This document shows positions 1 to 8,054 of a stretch of 28,997 nucleotides of DNA, piece by piece. This DNA comes from Candidatus Baldrarchaeota archaeon. Lineage in GTDB: Archaea; Asgardarchaeota; Baldrarchaeia; Baldrarchaeales; DXJG01. The DNA lies in contig JAUQZC010000128.1 in NCBI GenBank assembly GCA_030587435.1, positions 1 to 28,997 on the forward strand. The letters are read 5' to 3'. Positions within the stretch are counted from its first letter, which is position 1, and each line of letters starts with the position of its first letter. Under the pieces are notes generated by a model, which worked only from the letters and a program-made list of their open reading frames with translations, was not told where the DNA came from and ran no database searches. A program made the translations under genes and the position numbers.

Positions 1-239
1 GGTAATTTTAATAATAATTTTTAAAATCTTAAAAACAAAATTAAATCCTAGCTTAAATGTTATTTGAGAAGTTCAAAAAGATAAATTTTTGAAAAATTAA
101 AATGGTATAAAATCTTTTAATTCTCATGGAGATCCATTTTTCGAAATAAGAAGCTATCTGACAGGTTCTATAATGTTTTGTTTTTGCAAATTTTAATAAA
201 TTTTGAATAATCTGCAAAAGCGTGAATTAAATTTGTATG

Positions 240-734
240 TCAACGTTTTCTTATCGCTTTCTTTTTCCTTATTCTTATCATTGTTTGAGCTTTTATTTGC
301 ATTCTAAGAGCAATAAGCACAGCTAATAATGCGGCAATGTTAACTGATAGTACATATTTGACTGGGTTTAGAATATGTGCAAGCGGGTCTAAGGGGCCCA
401 AATTCTTTAATAGAATTGCTATTCCATAGGGTAAATAATAAAAGGATAAAAACACTGCAAGTACTATGGTTATCGATATTAGGGCTGGTTTTTCTATTTT
501 TGAAGGTGGAATTCTCCACATTTTTGATAGAGAATCTATTAAAACTATTGTTGCCCCAGTTAAAGGAAACACCACACCGACGGAAGTTAGAACGAGAATG
601 TATTTCTGTAAAATAATTAATGCTTTTTGAGCGTGAATAAGTACGACACTTTGAACCAATAGAAAAAATCCAAATATTGCCACTATTAGATTTATCAAGG
701 GTGGCCGAGACCATCTGTAAATAAAGCTCAACAA
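240..734 (-). CDS. Small four-helix membrane protein of unknown function
   Basis: I do not recognise the family. The protein is about 164 residues and mostly hydrophobic, with four likely membrane helices near residues 14-34, 43-65, 86-108 and 125-147, and a very basic C-terminal tail (RIRKKKAIRKR) that probably faces the cytoplasm. No catalytic motif is visible. Two TTG codons occur in tandem. The second, at 734, lies five bases after a GAGGGG ribosome binding site and is preferred over the one at 737. It is the last gene on the minus strand after the two tRNA genes. Its long open frame with clear helix periodicity argues that it is real; its role is unknown. Confidence 0.6.
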   Translation of the reverse strand: MLSFIYRWSRPPLINLIVAIFGFFLLVQSVVLIHAQKALIILQKYILVLTSVGVVFPLTGATIVLIDSLSKMWRIPPSKIEKPALISITIVLAVFLSFYYLPYGIAILLKNLGPLDPLAHILNPVKYVLSVNIAALLAVLIALRMQIKAQTMIRIRKKKAIRKR

Positions 735-768
735 CAATTCCCCTCGTTTCTTTAATAAAACAGTGTAG

Positions 769-843
769 TGGGCCCGCCGGGATTTGAACCCGGGACCTCT
801 GCCTCGTCAGGACAGCGTCATAGCCAGGCTAGACCACGGGCCC
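769..843 (-). tRNA. tRNA-Val (anticodon GAC)
   Basis: The reverse complement folds as a complete cloverleaf. The acceptor GGGCCCG pairs with CGGGCCC, the D stem is GTC/GAC, the anticodon stem is CTGTC/GGCAG with loop CTGACGA (anticodon GAC), and the T stem is CCGGG/CCCGG with loop TTCAAAT. The discriminator base is A. The 3' CCA is not encoded; the next bases read CTA. It lies 30 bp downstream of tRNA-Ala on the same strand and is probably cotranscribed with it. No intron is present in the anticodon loop. Confidence 0.95.
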
Positions 844-873
844 TTTATTCCAAATTTAATTATGATATTTTGT

Positions 874-950
<77 letters not shown>

Positions 951-1128
951 ACAAACATGAATTGTTAATTCTAGTATATTCTATATTTCTTTTATTTCTA
1001 ACGTCTATTAAATTTAGTGAACCTTAAACTTGATGATTTTAAGTGATAATTGCAACACTAGATAATTTAATGGTACTTAACTCGTTTTTACATTTTGTAA
1101 TTTGGTCAATTTTGAATAGTCGAAGGCT

Positions 1129-1899
1129 TTATGTAAATTCATCTATCGTGGGATGTTCTGTTGTCTCTGCTTTTTCTGATGTTTTAAGTTTTTTAGCTAA
1201 TTTTATTGCTGCATGTGCTAGTCGCAATGCTTGAACTGCTAAATCTCGGCTTTTAGCTAATATATAGTTTTGTGCTGCTAATATGTCTGGTGCTAATTTT
1301 AATTCGTTTACAGCGTCCTCGATGTTTTTTGGTAATTCTTCTGTTGGGAAATGTATTTTCCAGAGTTCTGATATTCTAAACGGTTTTAAACCTTTCTCCT
1401 CAGTTTTTTCTTTCAATTTTTCTATTTCCTGCTTAAGTTTCTTTATTTCTTCTTTTCTTTCAGCTAGTTCGTGTTTTAATTCCTGTAACATCTTAATTTG
1501 TTGGATTACTTTTAATCCTGCACGAATTATTGCGTTTTCAAGTTCTCTTACTATGAGCTCTATATTAACGTGTTCGAGGTCATGTCCATATGGTAGTTTC
1601 ATCCTTTCTACGTGACCTACTTTCCCTTTAAGTACTTCGATTAATTTTTCTGCAAGTTGTCTTCCAGGTTTATCTGCATCTGTTGCTATAAGTGCCAAAT
1701 CCGCGCCTTCAACTGCCTTAAGAGCCAATTCTGGGTTTGTTGTTGGAATTATTGCTGAGATTGTTATATTATATTGAGAACCTAGAGCAAGTTTTTGTAC
1801 AGCTTTTGAAAGAGCTTCTACATCTGATGCTCCTTCTACCACTATTCTTACATCTATTGGTTGGGAAGTTGCAAATGAAGAAGTTTTTTCCTCTCCCAT
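1129..1899 (-). CDS. Toprim domain protein with central coiled coil
   Basis: This 256-residue protein has an N-terminal Toprim fold. The metal-binding glutamate is in VEGASD (E22), and the DxD pair is in ATDADKPGR (D74, D76). Toprim domains occur in primases, topoisomerases, RNase M5 and OLD nucleases, so a nucleic-acid phosphotransfer or hydrolysis role is likely; the substrate is unknown. Residues about 135-170 form a highly charged heptad coiled coil ([17 protein letters not shown]). A helical C-terminal domain follows. The ATG at 1899 overlaps the L37e stop codon by one base (TAATG), so the two are translationally coupled in an LSm-L37e-Toprim operon. That placement suggests RNA metabolism, which is inference. 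Confidence 0.85.
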   Translation of the reverse strand: MGEEKTSSFATSQPIDVRIVVEGASDVEALSKAVQKLALGSQYNITISAIIPTTNPELALKAVEGADLALIATDADKPGRQLAEKLIEVLKGKVGHVERMKLPYGHDLEHVNIELIVRELENAIIRAGLKVIQQIKMLQELKHELAERKEEIKKLKQEIEKLKEKTEEKGLKPFRISELWKIHFPTEELPKNIEDAVNELKLAPDILAAQNYILAKSRDLAVQALRLAHAAIKLAKKLKTSEKAETTEHPTIDEFT

Positions 1900-2084
1900 T
1901 ATTTGATCCTCACTTTGTTAACCTTTTTATTTTGCCAACTGTAGTTTCTGATCTTTTTTGATCTTCCAAAGCCACATGCTGCACAGTACTTTTTTCTTAC
2001 GTGATATGATCTTCTGCCACATCTTCTGCATCTTATGTGCACTTTTTTGTTTCTTTTTCCCATGGATGGTGTGCCTTTGCCCAA
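1899..2084 (-). CDS. rpl37e: 50S ribosomal protein L37e
   Basis: This 61-residue protein is a zinc-ribbon large-subunit protein shared by archaea and eukaryotes. The N-terminal signature [13 protein letters not shown] is diagnostic. Two CxxC pairs (C19/C22 and C34/C37) bind zinc, and the rest is strongly basic for rRNA contact. The start is TTG at 2084, preceded by the ribosome binding site GAGGTGA eight bases upstream; the later in-frame ATG (MGKRN) would delete a conserved segment. It lies between LSm and the Toprim gene, and LSm-L37e adjacency is common in archaea. Confidence 0.96.
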   Translation of the reverse strand: MGKGTPSMGKRNKKVHIRCRRCGRRSYHVRKKYCAACGFGRSKKIRNYSWQNKKVNKVRIK

Positions 2085-2101
2085 GTGTATTCACCTCAAT
2101 T

Positions 2102-2335
2102 TTATTTTAGTGGAGGTGGTGAGATTATTACTACGTTGTCTCCTCTTACTATCACGGTACCTAGTTTTCTTGTGTTGTTTTCCTCTAATATTTCTTCTGT
2201 ATCATCTAATATTAAGTTCATATGCATGTCAAATCCTCTTAGTTTCCCTCTAAGTTCTCTTCCGCCCTTCAGTTTTACTAGTACTTGCATGTCTATTGAC
2301 TTTTGTAGTAGGTCGAGTGTTTTTGATCTACTCAT
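2102..2335 (-). CDS. LSm/Sm-like archaeal RNA-binding protein (SmAP)
   Basis: This 77-residue protein is a minimal Sm fold that forms a homo-oligomeric ring binding U-rich RNA. The Sm1 motif spans VLVKLKGGRELRGKLRGFD followed by MHMNLIL, and Sm2 is VIVRGDNVVIIS; both match the family well. The start is taken as the ATG at 2335 because GGTGAGGAG sits just upstream and homologues begin shortly before the helix LDLLQKS. A longer frame reaching 2371 has no ribosome binding site. It is the first gene of the LSm-L37e-Toprim operon and is divergent from the PUA gene across an 84-bp promoter region. Confidence 0.95.
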   Translation of the reverse strand: MSRSKTLDLLQKSIDMQVLVKLKGGRELRGKLRGFDMHMNLILDDTEEILEENNTRKLGTVIVRGDNVVIISPPPLK

Positions 2336-2391
2336 ATCGTGTCTCCTCACCGAAAGAATAAATAGCTGCAATTGGCTTCTTATCTTAGAAG

Positions 2392-2400
2392 TTATTTAAA
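2392..2400 (+). promoter_or_regulatory. TATA box for the PUA-SepF pair, leaderless start
   Basis: TTATTTAAA is centred about 24 bases before the ATG at 2420. In archaea transcription starts about 25 bases downstream of the TATA centre, so the mRNA should begin at or next to the start codon. Consistent with this, no clear Shine-Dalgarno site precedes the ATG. The same short spacer must also carry the divergent LSm promoter. Confidence 0.6.
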
Positions 2401-2419
2401 CTTTTCTAGAGTGATAAAT

Positions 2420-2932
2420 ATGAAAATTAGAAAGCGGCACTTCTTAAGAAGCGGTGAACTTAAGACCCTAAAAAGTCTTATCGTAGAAAATTTGGGTCAG
2501 AAAGCCATAAACACTGTCCCAAAAGGCGCTAACCTCGAATTGATAGTGTTTGACGACGGAACTCATCTATATATGGTAGACGGAAAGCCATATTTTTTCA
2601 AAAAAGGCGGAAAAATTTTTCCAACGATACTATTTCTTGATAGCTTTTCAATCGACCTCCCAAAAGTTGTTATAGATCTAGGTGCCGTGGCAAGAGTTAG
2701 CAAGGGTGCTGATATAATGGTTCCCGGTATTACACACATATATAAAAAGTTTCAAAGAGGAGATATTGTTATAGTTGTTGAAGAAAAACATGAAAGAGTT
2801 ATAGCCGTAGGTATCGCATTAATGGAATATGACGAGATAGTAAAATCTGAAAAGGGCAAAGCTATACGCAATATCCACCATGTAGGAGATAAGCTATGGA
2901 AGACTATCAATACGATAATTAAAAGCGAGTAA
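2420..2932 (+). CDS. PUA domain RNA-binding protein (MCT-1/Tma20-like)
   Basis: The 170-residue protein has an N-terminal pre-PUA region starting MKIRKRHFLRSGE and a C-terminal PUA domain from about residue 80 to 155. The PUA signature is the stretch VSKGADIMVPGI followed by GDIVIVVEEKHERVIAVGIA. This architecture matches the archaeal relatives of MCT-1/Tma20, which act with the ribosome or tRNA; the role here is inferred. The ATG at 2420 is favoured because it lies about 24 bases after a TATA box and matches the family N-terminus; an upstream in-frame start at 2372 would fall inside the promoter. SepF follows 37 bp downstream, probably in the same transcript. Confidence 0.88.
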   Translation: MKIRKRHFLRSGELKTLKSLIVENLGQKAINTVPKGANLELIVFDDGTHLYMVDGKPYFFKKGGKIFPTILFLDSFSIDLPKVVIDLGAVARVSKGADIMVPGITHIYKKFQRGDIVIVVEEKHERVIAVGIALMEYDEIVKSEKGKAIRNIHHVGDKLWKTINTIIKSE

Positions 2933-2969
2933 TTAATTAGTTAAGTACAGCTATGAGGAGGAACAATAA

Positions 2970-3389
2970 TTGAGCATTTTTAAGAAGATATTGAAACCTT
3001 CAAAAAGGGAAGAAGAGGAGAAGAAATACGAAAAACCTGAAGATGTTGTAAAAGTTTTAGAAGAATTAAAGGTCTTTGAAACTAAAGAGGACAAAGTTAC
3101 GTCAGAAACGGAAGAACTGGAAATGTTGAGCGAAATATATCTTAAAACAATTTCCCTATCAGATTTATCCGATGTTAAATATGTAGAAGAGGAGTTAAAG
3201 CACGGTAATATCATAATCCTAAACATCTATCCTTTAGTGGAAGAATCTCCAGTTAATTGTAAAAGAGCTATAGAGAGATTAAGAGCTATATGCAAAGTCT
3301 TAAATGGAAATATGAGAAGCTTAGGTGGACAGTATATAATTATTACTCCACATTTCATTAAGATTAAAGAAGGCAAAAAGAAAGGATGA
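2970..3389 (+). CDS. sepF: Cell division protein SepF (archaeal)
   Basis: The 139-residue protein has the SepF plan. A short N-terminal amphipathic segment (MSIFKKILKPSK) for membrane binding is followed by a charged, poorly conserved linker to about residue 60. A C-terminal SepF domain carries DLSDVKYVEEELKHGNIIIL, NCKRAIERLRAICKVLNG and GGQYIIITP. In archaea SepF tethers FtsZ to the membrane at the division site. The start is TTG at 2970 with a strong GAGGAGG site upstream. It follows the PUA gene and converges with aCPSF1, whose stop codon is only five bases away. No ftsZ is in the window. Confidence 0.9.
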   Translation: MSIFKKILKPSKREEEEKKYEKPEDVVKVLEELKVFETKEDKVTSETEELEMLSEIYLKTISLSDLSDVKYVEEELKHGNIIILNIYPLVEESPVNCKRAIERLRAICKVLNGNMRSLGGQYIIITPHFIKIKEGKKKG

Positions 3390-3394
3390 CAAAA

Positions 3395-6300
3395 TCAGCG
3401 AAGTCTTAATGTCTCCAAATTATATGGTACACGTGTTTCGATTCTAAACTTTTTATGAATGGCGTTTGCAAGACTAACACACTTGTTGTTCTCACCGTGA
3501 CAAGTAATAATTCTTTCCGGTTTCGGCGTAATTTGCTGAACATAACTAAGTAATTGTCTCCTATCTGAATGACCCGAAAATCCTTCTATGGTATGTACTT
3601 CCATTTTAACATTCACTACTTCTATTTTTCCTTCCCTATTTCTCATTGGTATTTCTTTCCATCCTTTCTGCACTCTCCTACCAAGAGTTCCCTCGATTTG
3701 ATAGCTTACAAAGATTATACTGTTTCTCGGATCTGGTGCAAGAAGTTTAAAGTACTCTACGCTTGGGCCTCCAGTAAGCATACCTGAGGTCGACATAATT
3801 ATACAAGGTTCACCCTCTACAATATCTGTCCTAGCTTCTTTACTATCCACTTGAACGAAATATTCTGCAAGGAAAGGATTGTGTCCTTCATGGAATATTT
3901 TATCTCTTAAACTTCTTGCTAGATATTCTGGGTGCGTTGTGTGGATCGCTGTTGCCTCGGAAATCATTCCATCAATATACACAGGAACTTCTTTAATTAA
4001 TCCTCTTCTCATGTAATCTTCCAGTACAAGCATCATTTCTTGGGCTCTTCCAACGGCCAAGACCGGTATAAGAACCTTTCCGCGGCGTTCTATGGTGTTG
4101 TTTATTATTCTCATAAGTTGTCTTTCAGCATCTTTTCGAGGCGGTATTATATCACTTGGGGCTCCATAGGTGCTTTCCATGATTAGCGTCTCTAAACGCG
4201 GGAAAGTATATGTGGCTGGCTCTAATAGTCTTGTTTTTGCGAATTTAAAGTCTCCTGTGTAAGCAATGTTGTATAGTCCTTCTCCTATGTGAAGGTGTAC
4301 TATTGCAGAATTATGTGAAACGATACCATTAGTTATGAAATTGTGGTGATTGGGCACAGAAAGATCATAGACATATCTGAATTTTGATGAAACCTTTTCT
4401 ACAGCTATAATTTCATCCCATATTACCTGACCATTGCCTCTTTCCCACGAGTTGCTAAATATTTTTTCTGATCCCTCTACGTTTATCTTTATTTTTCTTA
4501 AATTTTCAGAGTATTTGCTTTCCTCTATTAATTCTGCAAATTTCGTAAGTGATTCTTTATCAGAAATCGTAAGTATATAAGCAACACTCTTATCGGGTCT
4601 TTTTACAGATGAAAAAGATGATACAATTCCGAATCTTAGTAAGAGAAGTTGAATTGTTCGAGCTAATTTCTCATTTAAAAACTCAAATTTTACATGATTG
4701 TCATGTACCTGACCCTCAGCGATGTATAATCCCTCTATAAACTTGACAATTTCAGACTTTGTACATTTAGTTATCACTGCAGGAACACGTCTTTCTGAAA
4801 GCTTCCTAACAACGTCTTTAAAGTTTAACTCTAAAAACCTTAGAAGTTCTCTGCAGCCTACGGTGACACAATATTCTCCGCTGCGATTAACCTTTCTTAT
4901 CCTTATGTTTGGAGGTCTAGGAGCAAACTTAAAGATTTTGAGTAATTTTTCCTTAAACATCTCTAAGGTACGGGGATCTTTATCGTAGAGAATTATACTT
5001 GAAAGCCTCTTTTTCCTATAAATGTACTTGTGTTTTCTACCTAACATATAACCTATAATTTGGCAAAGATCTTCACTAGTATGGGATGGCAGAACAACAT
5101 GAATAGAATTCCAAGCCTTGCTTCGGTTGACATTAGTCTTGAGTTTCTGCGGTTTTCCAAGAACGTCCCATTCACCTACAGTTGCTATCTTATCTCCTTT
5201 CTTGATTTGATCTGCACATACTACCTCTATTTTTCCGTTTCTTAACCGGAAGAATGGATGTTCTGGAGTAACCGTTACGGTATATCCTAGGCTTGTGGTT
5301 ATCCTGTAGAGTTCTTTTGGCGCCTCTTTCTTGAATACTAAAGCCTCCGTTCTCTCAAATTGTAAATTTTCATTCATGGAGACAGATGTAATTCCATGTT
5401 TTAAATGAAGATTATCGCTTAGCAAATCACTTATGCTAATTATGCTCCCGTCACCTAAAACAACTAAAGTGTCAGGTGTAACGCAGCCAAGTATATGTCC
5501 AGCGTTATGAAGAGTTAATCTTATGTCTGGTGCTATATCAGTTACTTCTCCATATTCTAGGGGTATTGTATGCATTATGGCCTTCTTAACATCTTTTTGA
5601 CTATATGGCAAAAGTTTTCCTTCTCTTTCAGCTACATCGAGATAATCTAATTGAAGAAGAGTCATAAGATTCCTTGTTGCCTGCGTGCAGTAAACAGGGC
5701 CTTCATACCCGTACTTAAAAAGAAAAGGTACAAACCCGCTGTGATCTAAGTGGGCATGTGTAACTATTACTGCATCTAATTCCTCTATATCAAATTCGGG
5801 TGCATCTAAATGTGGAAAGGCATGTTCTGGAGAGCCAACGTTTACTCCACAATCAATTAATACGCTACTTTCAGAAGTTCTTACCAAGATTGCTGTTCTG
5901 CCTACCTCTCTAAATCCTCCTAACGTTGACAACCGTATCCACTCATCTTTCACTAAAATTGGTCTATGAATTCTTTGTCCTATATTTCTTAAAATTCTCT
6001 TGCGTTGATCGCTTTCCGATTGAATAATGGTCCTTATTAAGCTTATAGTTTTGGATTTAATTGGAGGGCTTCTTATTACTGACGGTCTCCAGAAAGTTTT
6101 CTTTATAATCTCCCTTAGAGTTACTCCGCTTCTGCCTATAACAAGTCCAGGCTTTTTTGCCTCTATGATAACTTCGCCAACGTTATGGTCAAACATTATA
6201 TTCGTTACTTCCGCCTCTTGGGGAACAATTTCTAAAATTATTTTCTTTGCTTCCTCTGGATCAAGTCTAATACTTGGATCTGACCTAATAACGATTCTCT

Positions 6301-6487
6301 TCCTTAATCGTTTTACAACTTCTTTAATTATATCTCCGTTTTCCAGTAACACTTTCGGATTTTTCGAGTAGACAGCTACTTCAGGTCCTTCAAGTTCTAG
6401 TGATGTTATCTGGGCATTTTCTGGTAAACTTTCCAATATTTGTTGTTTTAATTCACTGAATATGTCTATGATTTCTTCTTTAGCCAA
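3395..6487 (-). CDS. aCPSF1, beta-CASP ribonuclease with KH domains, intein-containing
   Basis: aCPSF1 is the archaeal CPSF73-like endo/exonuclease for mRNA 3'-end formation and transcription termination. The precursor is 1030 residues; removing the 392-residue intein leaves 638, the normal length. The N-terminal KH-like domains include the GxxG loop IGRSG near residue 117. The metallo-beta-lactamase core has THAHLDH (H244, H246, D248, H249) and GHILG (H331); after the intein come YTGDFKF, STSGMLTGG and the C-terminal SGHSD histidine motif. The beta-CASP insert lies between. The start is TTG at 6487 after GAGGG, giving MAKEEIIDIF as in homologues; a TTG further upstream at 6559 has no good site. 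It converges with sepF. Confidence 0.95.
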   Translation of the reverse strand: MAKEEIIDIFSELKQQILESLPENAQITSLELEGPEVAVYSKNPKVLLENGDIIKEVVKRLRKRIVIRSDPSIRLDPEEAKKIILEIVPQEAEVTNIMFDHNVGEVIIEAKKPGLVIGRSGVTLREIIKKTFWRPSVIRSPPIKSKTISLIRTIIQSESDQRKRILRNIGQRIHRPILVKDEWIRLSTLGGFREVGRTAILVRTSESSVLIDCGVNVGSPEHAFPHLDAPEFDIEELDAVIVTHAHLDHSGFVPFLFKYGYEGPVYCTQATRNLMTLLQLDYLDVAEREGKLLPYSQKDVKKAIMHTIPLEYGEVTDIAPDIRLTLHNAGHILGCVTPDTLVVLGDGSIISISDLLSDNLHLKHGITSVSMNENLQFERTEALVFKKEAPKELYRITTSLGYTVTVTPEHPFFRLRNGKIEVVCADQIKKGDKIATVGEWDVLGKPQKLKTNVNRSKAWNSIHVVLPSHTSEDLCQIIGYMLGRKHKYIYRKKRLSSIILYDKDPRTLEMFKEKLLKIFKFAPRPPNIRIRKVNRSGEYCVTVGCRELLRFLELNFKDVVRKLSERRVPAVITKCTKSEIVKFIEGLYIAEGQVHDNHVKFEFLNEKLARTIQLLLLRFGIVSSFSSVKRPDKSVAYILTISDKESLTKFAELIEESKYSENLRKIKINVEGSEKIFSNSWERGNGQVIWDEIIAVEKVSSKFRYVYDLSVPNHHNFITNGIVSHNSAIVHLHIGEGLYNIAYTGDFKFAKTRLLEPATYTFPRLETLIMESTYGAPSDIIPPRKDAERQLMRIINNTIERRGKVLIPVLAVGRAQEMMLVLEDYMRRGLIKEVPVYIDGMISEATAIHTTHPEYLARSLRDKIFHEGHNPFLAEYFVQVDSKEARTDIVEGEPCIIMSTSGMLTGGPSVEYFKLLAPDPRNSIIFVSYQIEGTLGRRVQKGWKEIPMRNREGKIEVVNVKMEVHTIEGFSGHSDRRQLLSYVQQITPKPERIITCHGENNKCVSLANAIHKKFRIETRVPYNLETLRLR
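4310..5485 (-). mobile_element. Intein with degenerate LAGLIDADG endonuclease, in aCPSF1
   Basis: The insert begins with Cys (CVTPDTLVVLGDGS, block A). It has block B with TPEHPFF (T73, H76 of the intein) and ends with block F (YVYDLSVPNHHNF) and block G (IVSHN), followed by Ser as the +1 extein residue. All splicing residues (C1, block B Thr/His, His-Asn, Ser+1) are present, so self-splicing should work. The joined exteins read GHILG-SAIVHL, an uninterrupted catalytic motif. Between the splicing blocks is a dodecapeptide homing endonuclease domain. Its first motif is IIGYMLGRK, where the acidic residue is replaced by Arg, and the second is IEGLYIAEG. Loss of one catalytic acid suggests it no longer cuts DNA. 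Confidence 0.96.
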
Positions 6488-6682
6488 GTTAATCCCTCTT
6501 TTTGAACAATTTTCGTGTTTCTTCAAAAACTCACCTAACCATGCCAGGCATCGAAGCAAGCATGCTTTATTGATTTAAATTTTCTTTGTGGTACCAGTAA
6601 TTAAAAGGTATAACATTACTAATTTCTAGAATGTGAATTATACGTTATCTAAAAATCGCCTTTATGTTACATCATTAGGTGT

Positions 6683-6707
6683 GAAACTTAAACTATTTAA
6701 AAGTTTC
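6683..6707. promoter_or_regulatory. Inverted repeat flanking a TATA-like sequence
   Basis: GAAACTT (6683-6689) and AAGTTTC (6701-6707) form a perfect 7-base inverted repeat around an 11-base AT core that contains CTATTTAA. The site lies in the 294-bp divergent spacer between aCPSF1 and UPF0179. It could be an operator overlapping a promoter; no regulator can be named from the sequence. Confidence 0.4.
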
Positions 6708-6734
6708 GAAATAGTTATCATCTAAATTACTTCC

Positions 6735-6745
6735 AAATATAAATA
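6735..6745 (+). promoter_or_regulatory. TATA box for the UPF0179 gene
   Basis: AAATATAAATA lies about 41 bases before the ATG at 6782. A start about 25 bases downstream would leave a leader of roughly 15-17 bases that retains the GGAAAGAG ribosome binding site at 6773-6780. Spacing and composition fit an archaeal TATA element. Confidence 0.5.
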
Positions 6746-6781
6746 ACAGTTCAGAAAATCAATAACTCGGTCGGAAAGAGC

Positions 6782-7228
6782 ATGGTAGTCAAGGTCACCC
6801 TAGTGGGAATCAAACAAGCAAAAAAGGGATTTAAATTTATACATCTTGGCCCATCAGAGCAATGTAGCAATTGCCCTCTTTATAAAACATGTATGGAGAA
6901 TCTAGAAAAAGGAAGAATATATGAAGTAATCAAGGTACGAAACATAAAACACCTATGTAAACTCCACGAAGAAGGAGTAGTAGTCGTTGAAGTTCAGGAA
7001 GCGGAAATAGAAGCAACTATAAACAAAAAAGCAGCCTTTGAAGGAGCAATAATAACCTTTCACCCCCAACAATGTTCGGAGAATAGTTGCAAGTTTTTGA
7101 AACGCTGTTTGCCTCTCGGTCTGAAAGACGGCGATAGATGTAAAATTGTGAAGGTTATAGATAAAAATATAGAATGCCCGCTGGGAAAGAATTTGGCTCT
7201 TGTACAATTGAAAAGAGTGGAAAAATAA
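6782..7228 (+). CDS. UPF0179 family cysteine-rich protein
   Basis: The 148-residue protein matches the archaeal UPF0179 family, whose function is not established. Nine cysteines stand out: C28, C31 and C37 in the first cluster (CSNCPLYKTC), C59, then C98, C103 and C109 in a second cluster (CSENSCKFLKRC), C120 and C132. The paired clusters suggest two related halves, each able to bind a metal or iron-sulfur centre, which is inference. The start ATG follows GGAAAGAG. It is transcribed divergently from aCPSF1 and converges with the FKBP gene, leaving 23 bp between the stops. Confidence 0.85.
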   Translation: MVVKVTLVGIKQAKKGFKFIHLGPSEQCSNCPLYKTCMENLEKGRIYEVIKVRNIKHLCKLHEEGVVVVEVQEAEIEATINKKAAFEGAIITFHPQQCSENSCKFLKRCLPLGLKDGDRCKIVKVIDKNIECPLGKNLALVQLKRVEK

Positions 7229-7251
7229 AAATGGGGCAAATATTAAATATA

Positions 7252-7983
7252 TTATGTAACGTTAGACTTTTCTTTTCTTACTATTTCTTCAACAAATACT
7301 ACTGAGTTTATCTGTGGAAAATGTTTATGTATATCTGAAGCTATACCGAGTTTCGCATACTGAATATTTTCGAGAAGAAAAACTTCATTTGGCATATGTA
7401 TTCTTACTTTTGAATTCTCAATTTTAACCTCGAACTTTTCTTCATCAACGCCTCTCAATCTTCTTCCAATAATGGCTTTAATTTTCTCTAAATCGTCGGT
7501 TAGCTTCTTTCTTACATAAACTTCATAAATAATAGTTTTACCAGCAAGGGGATGATTAAAATCAACACGAACCCTACCGCTAGTAACTGTGTGAATAGTG
7601 CCAACTTTGTTATTTATTGTAACTCTCATCCCGGGTCTAGGTGTTATTCCGCTTTTTCTAAATTCTCTTATTGGTACAACTTTTATTTTCTTCGGATCTC
7701 TTTCTCCAAATCCCTTTTCGGGCGGAACTCTGATCTCTGTTTTTTTACCCACCTCTAAACCAATTAATCCCTCTTCAAATCCCTTAATAAACCAACCTTC
7801 ACCAACAATTACAAGTTTAGGTTTATATATACCATCTTCCCTATAGATTTTCTCCCTTTTCGCTACATCTTCAAGTGTTAAGTCAACAATTTCTCCAGTT
7901 TCTTCAACACGCGCAACGTAATCTACTATTACAAAATCCCCTTCTCTTATAACATCTTTCACTTCAGCTTCACTTTCAGCCAT
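7252..7983 (-). CDS. FKBP-type peptidyl-prolyl cis-trans isomerase, long archaeal form
   Basis: The 243-residue protein is a cytoplasmic SlyD-like prolyl isomerase and chaperone. The FKBP half contains GDFVIVDYVARVEETGEIVD, the active-site stretch GEGWFIKGFEEGLIGLEVG and DFNHPLAGKTIIYEVYV, with an inserted flap domain around residues 90-140 (GFGERDPKKIKVVP and following). After residue 165 there is an extra C-terminal domain found in the long archaeal FKBPs. No signal peptide is present. The ATG at 7983 is preceded by AGGGGGTT. It stands alone between UPF0179 (convergent) and the PUA-like gene. Confidence 0.93.
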   Translation of the reverse strand: MAESEAEVKDVIREGDFVIVDYVARVEETGEIVDLTLEDVAKREKIYREDGIYKPKLVIVGEGWFIKGFEEGLIGLEVGKKTEIRVPPEKGFGERDPKKIKVVPIREFRKSGITPRPGMRVTINNKVGTIHTVTSGRVRVDFNHPLAGKTIIYEVYVRKKLTDDLEKIKAIIGRRLRGVDEEKFEVKIENSKVRIHMPNEVFLLENIQYAKLGIASDIHKHFPQINSVVFVEEIVRKEKSNVT

Positions 7984-8054
7984 GTTTTAACCCCCTTTGA
8001 TACGCATTAATCGGAATAATCTCCCATCTTTAAAACTATCGTTTTATACAAGTA

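Noticed and set aside
2037..2399. Plus-strand open frame of 120 codons
   Set aside because: Fully antisense to LSm and the L37e start, with low-complexity Ser/Phe/Leu composition typical of a shadow frame.
4310..5485. Group I intron or insertion sequence as the explanation for the aCPSF1 insert
   Set aside because: The insert stays in frame, has all intein splicing blocks, and lacks terminal inverted repeats or a transposase.
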